Assembly (NCBI GenBank): GCA_026874595.1 | Contig: CM049311.1 | Location: forward strand, 34,763,176-34,827,175 | Direction: 5' to 3' | DNA from: Sipunculus nudus | Taxonomy: Eukaryota > Annelida > Sipuncula > Golfingiida > Sipunculidae | Length of the DNA stretch: 64,000 nucleotides | Part shown: positions 60,401 through 64,000 of the stretch, one piece after another | Layout of the letters: every line of letters starts with the position of its first letter | Numbering within the stretch: the first letter of the stretch is position 1 | Notes under the pieces: model-generated | What the model was told of the DNA's origin: nothing | The model's database searches: none | The model's input: only the letters and a program-made list of their open reading frames with translations | Made by a program: the position numbers and the translations under genes

Positions 60401-61519
60401 CTGTTGATATTACTTTTGATTGTTAAAGTTAATGTGCTTTTGTTCAGTAAAATATCATTTTTATCAGAACATGTCAGTTTCTAGTTTTCCCTGGCACTTA
60501 ATTAATTATGTATGTATTTTTTAAACTGAAAACCACATTCATTAATCAATATTTTTGGTGATTAATTTGCCAATAAGCTAGTATGGCGCAGGCTTATAAA
60601 TTTAATAATAATCAAAAGGACAGTTTTAAGCATACAGGGAAAATTTACGAATGTATAACAATTGGAATTTGGCATGGTATTGACTGAAAAATAGTAAGGG
60701 AAATAGTAAAGAGAAAAACATGTACACTATGAGAGTAATGAGAGTAAAAACATGTAAAAACTTGAATGTTCACTTGAATACCTCTGCCTTCCTTCCAAAT
60801 TGGCAAATTTCATTAATGACAAAACTACAGGTTTCATCAGTGGTTCATTACCAAAGATGCCCCCTGCTGAGGGCAAGTAAGTTTTGTGCACTGGAGCACA
60901 CAGACACTTCTACCACATAGGGGCCAACAGAACGCTTCACCGGATATCATGACAGCATCTACTAACCTCTGAGAAATCTGATTTAAATCAAAAGGCAGCA
61001 TGCGAACTGGGCATAAACCCGCCCCATGACCAGCTGAGTACAAGGGCACACCGATTTCAACCTCAAGCAAACCCCACCAAGTCATGTCATCGAAGCTCAT
61101 GAAACAGAGCCATGCCAGACAGTCACACTTTGTGTTCTTGTACGAAGCACCAAGCTCTGGCCGTAAACAGCTGATTTATGATGCTTATTACGATGGTCGC
61201 TCCCTGGAGAGTACACTAAAAAAATCACCCAGCGCAAAATAAAAAGAACACATATCAATATTATATAAGCTCGTTCATATGCCAATGTACATATGCATGC
61301 TAGACAAACGTATGCAATATCTAATTAACATTAGTCAAATAAATCATGGTATCTTCTTCAAAACAAGGTTCACCAAATAATGAGACACTTGTTCGAGAAA
61401 ACTCTTTCATTGTAATTGCTCTCTCTCCCCTCTTTGCAATAAAAATGCAAATCAAAAGCATACTGAACAAAAATATCCAAAATTGGTAAGTTTACATTGT
61501 TTCTCTAAAAACTGGAACT
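57477..61519. other. Unassigned, apparently single-copy DNA
   Basis: No tandem repeat or family element is seen. Minus frames at 59572-59832 and 60837-61285 look moderately protein-like but match nothing I know. A site-rich patch at 57985-58070 is listed separately. It is a plausible intron or intergenic region of a host gene. Confidence 0.45.
57985..58070. promoter_or_regulatory. Cluster of homeodomain-type sites with CCAAT- and TATA-like boxes
   Basis: GGCTAATGA (57989-57997), CTAATGAAA (58002-58010) and the inverted TCATTAGCC (58058-58066) are TAATGA-core homeodomain sites. Between them are ATTGGCTGG (58021, inverted CCAAT) and TTTATAAGG (58041). The density is unusual for the surroundings, but each motif is short and common. 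No transcript evidence is available. Confidence 0.25.
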
Positions 61520-62165
61520 GTTCAGCAGCTATTCTTTGTGCCAACAGTTGTGCATAACAACAGTCCTTTGTATCAATAGTCCTGTATAACAGCTGTTTTT
61601 TGTAAAACAGCTGCATTTGTAATAACAGTCCTGTTTAATGGCTGTTTTTTTTTACCAAGTCCTGTATAACAGCTGTTCATTTTAACCAACAGTCTTGTAT
61701 TACAGCTATTCTTTATACCAATAGTCCTTTATTAACAGCAATTTTTTTGTGCCAACAGTCCTGTATAACAGCTGTTCTTTGTACCAACGGTCCTGTATAA
61801 CAGCTGTTCTTTGTACAAACAGTCTTGTATAACAGCTGTTTTTTTGTACAAACAGTCCTTTATAACAGCTGTTCTTTGTACCAACAGTCCTGTATAACAG
61901 CTGTTTATTGTAACAACAGTCCTGTATAACAGCTGTTCTTTGTACCAACAGTTATGTATAACAACTGTTTTTTGTACCAACAGTCCTGTATAACAATTTC
62001 AAATGTTCTTTGTATCAACAGTCCTGTATAACAACTGTTCTTTGTACCAACAGTGCTGCATAACAACTGTTCTTTGAACTAACAATCCTGCATAGTCCTG
62101 CACAGCATTTGCTTTTCAATATCATTACTGCAAATGTACCCTGTAAAAACAGCTGTGTAGTCCTT
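61520..62165. repeat. 32-bp minisatellite with E-box palindromes
   Basis: The unit is close to CTGTATAACAGCTGTTCTTT followed by GTACCAACAGTC. In the best part CAGCTG recurs at 61769, 61801, 61833, 61866, 61898 and 61930 (spacing 32-33). Edges decay on both sides, with stray ACAGCTGT strings to about 62330. Minus frames of about 80 codons here are repeat by-products; 32 bp is not a multiple of three. Confidence 0.9.
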
Positions 62166-64000
62166 TAATACAGCTGTACTCAATGCTAAATGTCCTAAGC
62201 ATCAACTATGCTTAGAGTTTAGGTATAACTATATTGACACATATGCTGTGTCAACAGAGGTGCCCAGCTGTGTCATAAGATACACTGTCCATTAGACTCT
62301 TAAGCTAAACCAACAGGTACAGCTGTACTGGCTATAAAATATACAGAAGATACTTTTAAAAATAAGCAAGTATTATGCCTTCATACAAAATGTATGTCCT
62401 AGGAAAATTTTTAATAAAATTGGTGCATATTTAATTTTAAATTCTCAACTAAACAGGACATAAAAGTGTTATAAACCAGTTTCATTCTTAATCCTTTCCT
62501 GGACTTGAGATCAAAACATAATGCAACTAACAAATATCTATGAAGTAATACTGATTTATGTTTAAAGCTCTAAAGTCTATCTTCAATTATGCAGTGATCT
62601 CATTATAAAATCCCACCAAATGCAACAGTAAATCTTATGGGGAAAACAATCTAACTTCCCCCACAGGCAATCAATTCAGCTCCAACCATCCACTGCATGG
62701 CTTGTTCTCACTGCTTAGCTTAGTTTATTAAGCTGCTTCATCCAGAGTATCTAAATAAGATATGAAAATACATGAAGGCCATGCAAGGGAAGGGAATGCA
62801 AGTAATTTACTAATAACATGCCTAATACTTACTTAATTTTATGTCCTAGGTTTAAACTGGAATGAGTCCATGTTTCCTAAATGTAGTGTAAAGGCATGAT
62901 TTGCAATTCAAATAAACTACTGCAGGAAATAAATATGAATTAATGAAAATAGTTCTGATCTTAACTAGAGAAATAATATGGAATTATGATTATTTCCATA
63001 ATACATATTTTCTTGGAATATATTAATAAGAGAACTATCCACTGATATTATTTTTTTTTATTCTATCACAAAAGTCTAAATCTTCCAATCAATGATGACT
63101 TCAATATTAATGCAAGATGTACAAAACAAAATCATGCCGAACATTTTATGGTATTAAACCAAGATTTCTGTAATACTTAATTAGACAAAACAAAATCCTG
63201 CAGCATGATGCTGATGGTCGTTGCTCCCTTGTAAATGATAATTTCATAAATTTTTAATTTAGTGCAAATAACCCCATTTCAATTAATGTTTACTGACATA
63301 TCATTTTCTGCATGAAACAATAATTAGTTTGAATGTCTGGTTTGACTGCCCATCATCAAAATGTCAGCATGTGTAACCTATGGCACTAAACATTAGGCCA
63401 GACTTTCAAATTTGTTGGTTTATATAAAAACTTAATTTTTTTTTACTTTGTTTCAAATACTTACAGTGAAAACATGTCCAAATGATAAGAGATGACCCAA
63501 CAGCTGGCTTTAGTGCCATTTAGTTGTCACCAATAAAGGTAAATTATAGTTTATACAAATTCCCCAGACCAATATGTCAGGAAATGTATATTACCTGCAT
63601 CCAAAAAAAGGAGGATGGGAACAAGTCTACAAATCCTCTGACTGGCCTGAACGTATCAGAATTTGTAAATGTGTGATCATACATAAATGTTTGCTCATAC
63701 TGATGCCATTAATACATGACAATTAAAATACCAGATCTGTGTGACAGTCCAACATAATTGTGAAAATCTGGCCTTACCATGCAAAATTTGCCCATATTGT
63801 TTCACTAATAAAACTGCCATCGAAACTGCACTTTGGTTTTCAGCCAAGAGCCAACAAATCAATACTCATTTATCTGTGATAAAACCAACCCAAGACTGTG
63901 ATAAAATTCTGTTCTTGCATCCATCTTCCTGAACAGCATATCTCTGCCACCAGGGGTAAAAAGAATGCTATAGACTAAACCATGGATCACCAAATAACCA
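62166..64000. other. Unassigned DNA
   Basis: No gene is supported; a 63-codon plus frame at 63741-63932 has no recognised domain. No clear repeat. Confidence 0.5.

Overview
The window looks like gene-poor, AT-rich nuclear DNA of a marine invertebrate, most likely a bivalve mollusc. The evidence is the absence of any long reading frame on either strand (the longest is about 118 codons and runs through a dinucleotide repeat), abundant microsatellites, minisatellites and poly-G tracts, and interspersed repeats of kinds I associate with bivalves: elements ending in (ACGG)n plus a hairpin, SINE-like GGAGTACCCGGAG blocks and tandem-core 'pearl'-type elements. The taxonomic call rests on recall of repeat families, not on a search. 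No rRNA, credible tRNA, CRISPR array or bacterial-type operon is present. No complete host gene can be supported; the best candidate exon is at 47393-47698, minus strand.

Layout. 1-5.1 kb: unassigned DNA with an (AT)n tract, two poly-G tracts, a LINE-type tail and a small DNA-element relic. 5.1-9.5 kb: a repeat mosaic with an 0.87-kb main-family element, a tandem array built around GGTGGCGCCACC, a further main-family fragment split by a probable solo LTR, and a diverged duplicated flank on both sides. 9.5-13.6 kb: mostly unassigned, with a 130-bp tandem duplication and a hairpin. 13.6-18 kb: a SINE relic, a 2.8-kb tandem element with 1123-bp and 329-bp periods, a second DNA-element relic, a second SINE-like block and a truncated main-family 5' end. 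19.8-22.8 kb: a hAT-like element with an 8-bp target duplication, holding a pogo/Tigger-like element, a MITE inside that, and a decayed LINE end. 22.8-24.2 kb: seven ~180-bp tandem units closed by a hairpin. 27.9-34.2 kb: nested main-family elements. 36.3-41.3 kb: a 42-bp minisatellite and a very large 37-bp minisatellite with a 555-bp higher-order period. 44-50 kb: a dispersed repeat pair, a 21-bp array, the candidate exon and a 70-bp triplication. 50.5-53.1 and 55.8-57.5 kb: two more main-family copies. 61.5-62.2 kb: a 32-bp minisatellite with an E-box in most units.

How the parts relate. One interspersed family dominates (called here the GGGACC/GAGCTAAAAA family). Its 5' ends begin ACAAGGGACC, carry a 12-bp palindrome and then GCTCAGCTG; its 3' ends usually carry (ACGG)n, then a GACTATA...TATAGTC hairpin, and end GAGCTAAAAA. 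Seven 5' ends and five 3' ends lie here, and one copy sits precisely inside another. The plan resembles non-autonomous Helentron/pearl-type elements, but that classification is inference. Short reading frames shared by two copies differ mostly at amino-acid-changing positions, so I see no sign that they encode protein.
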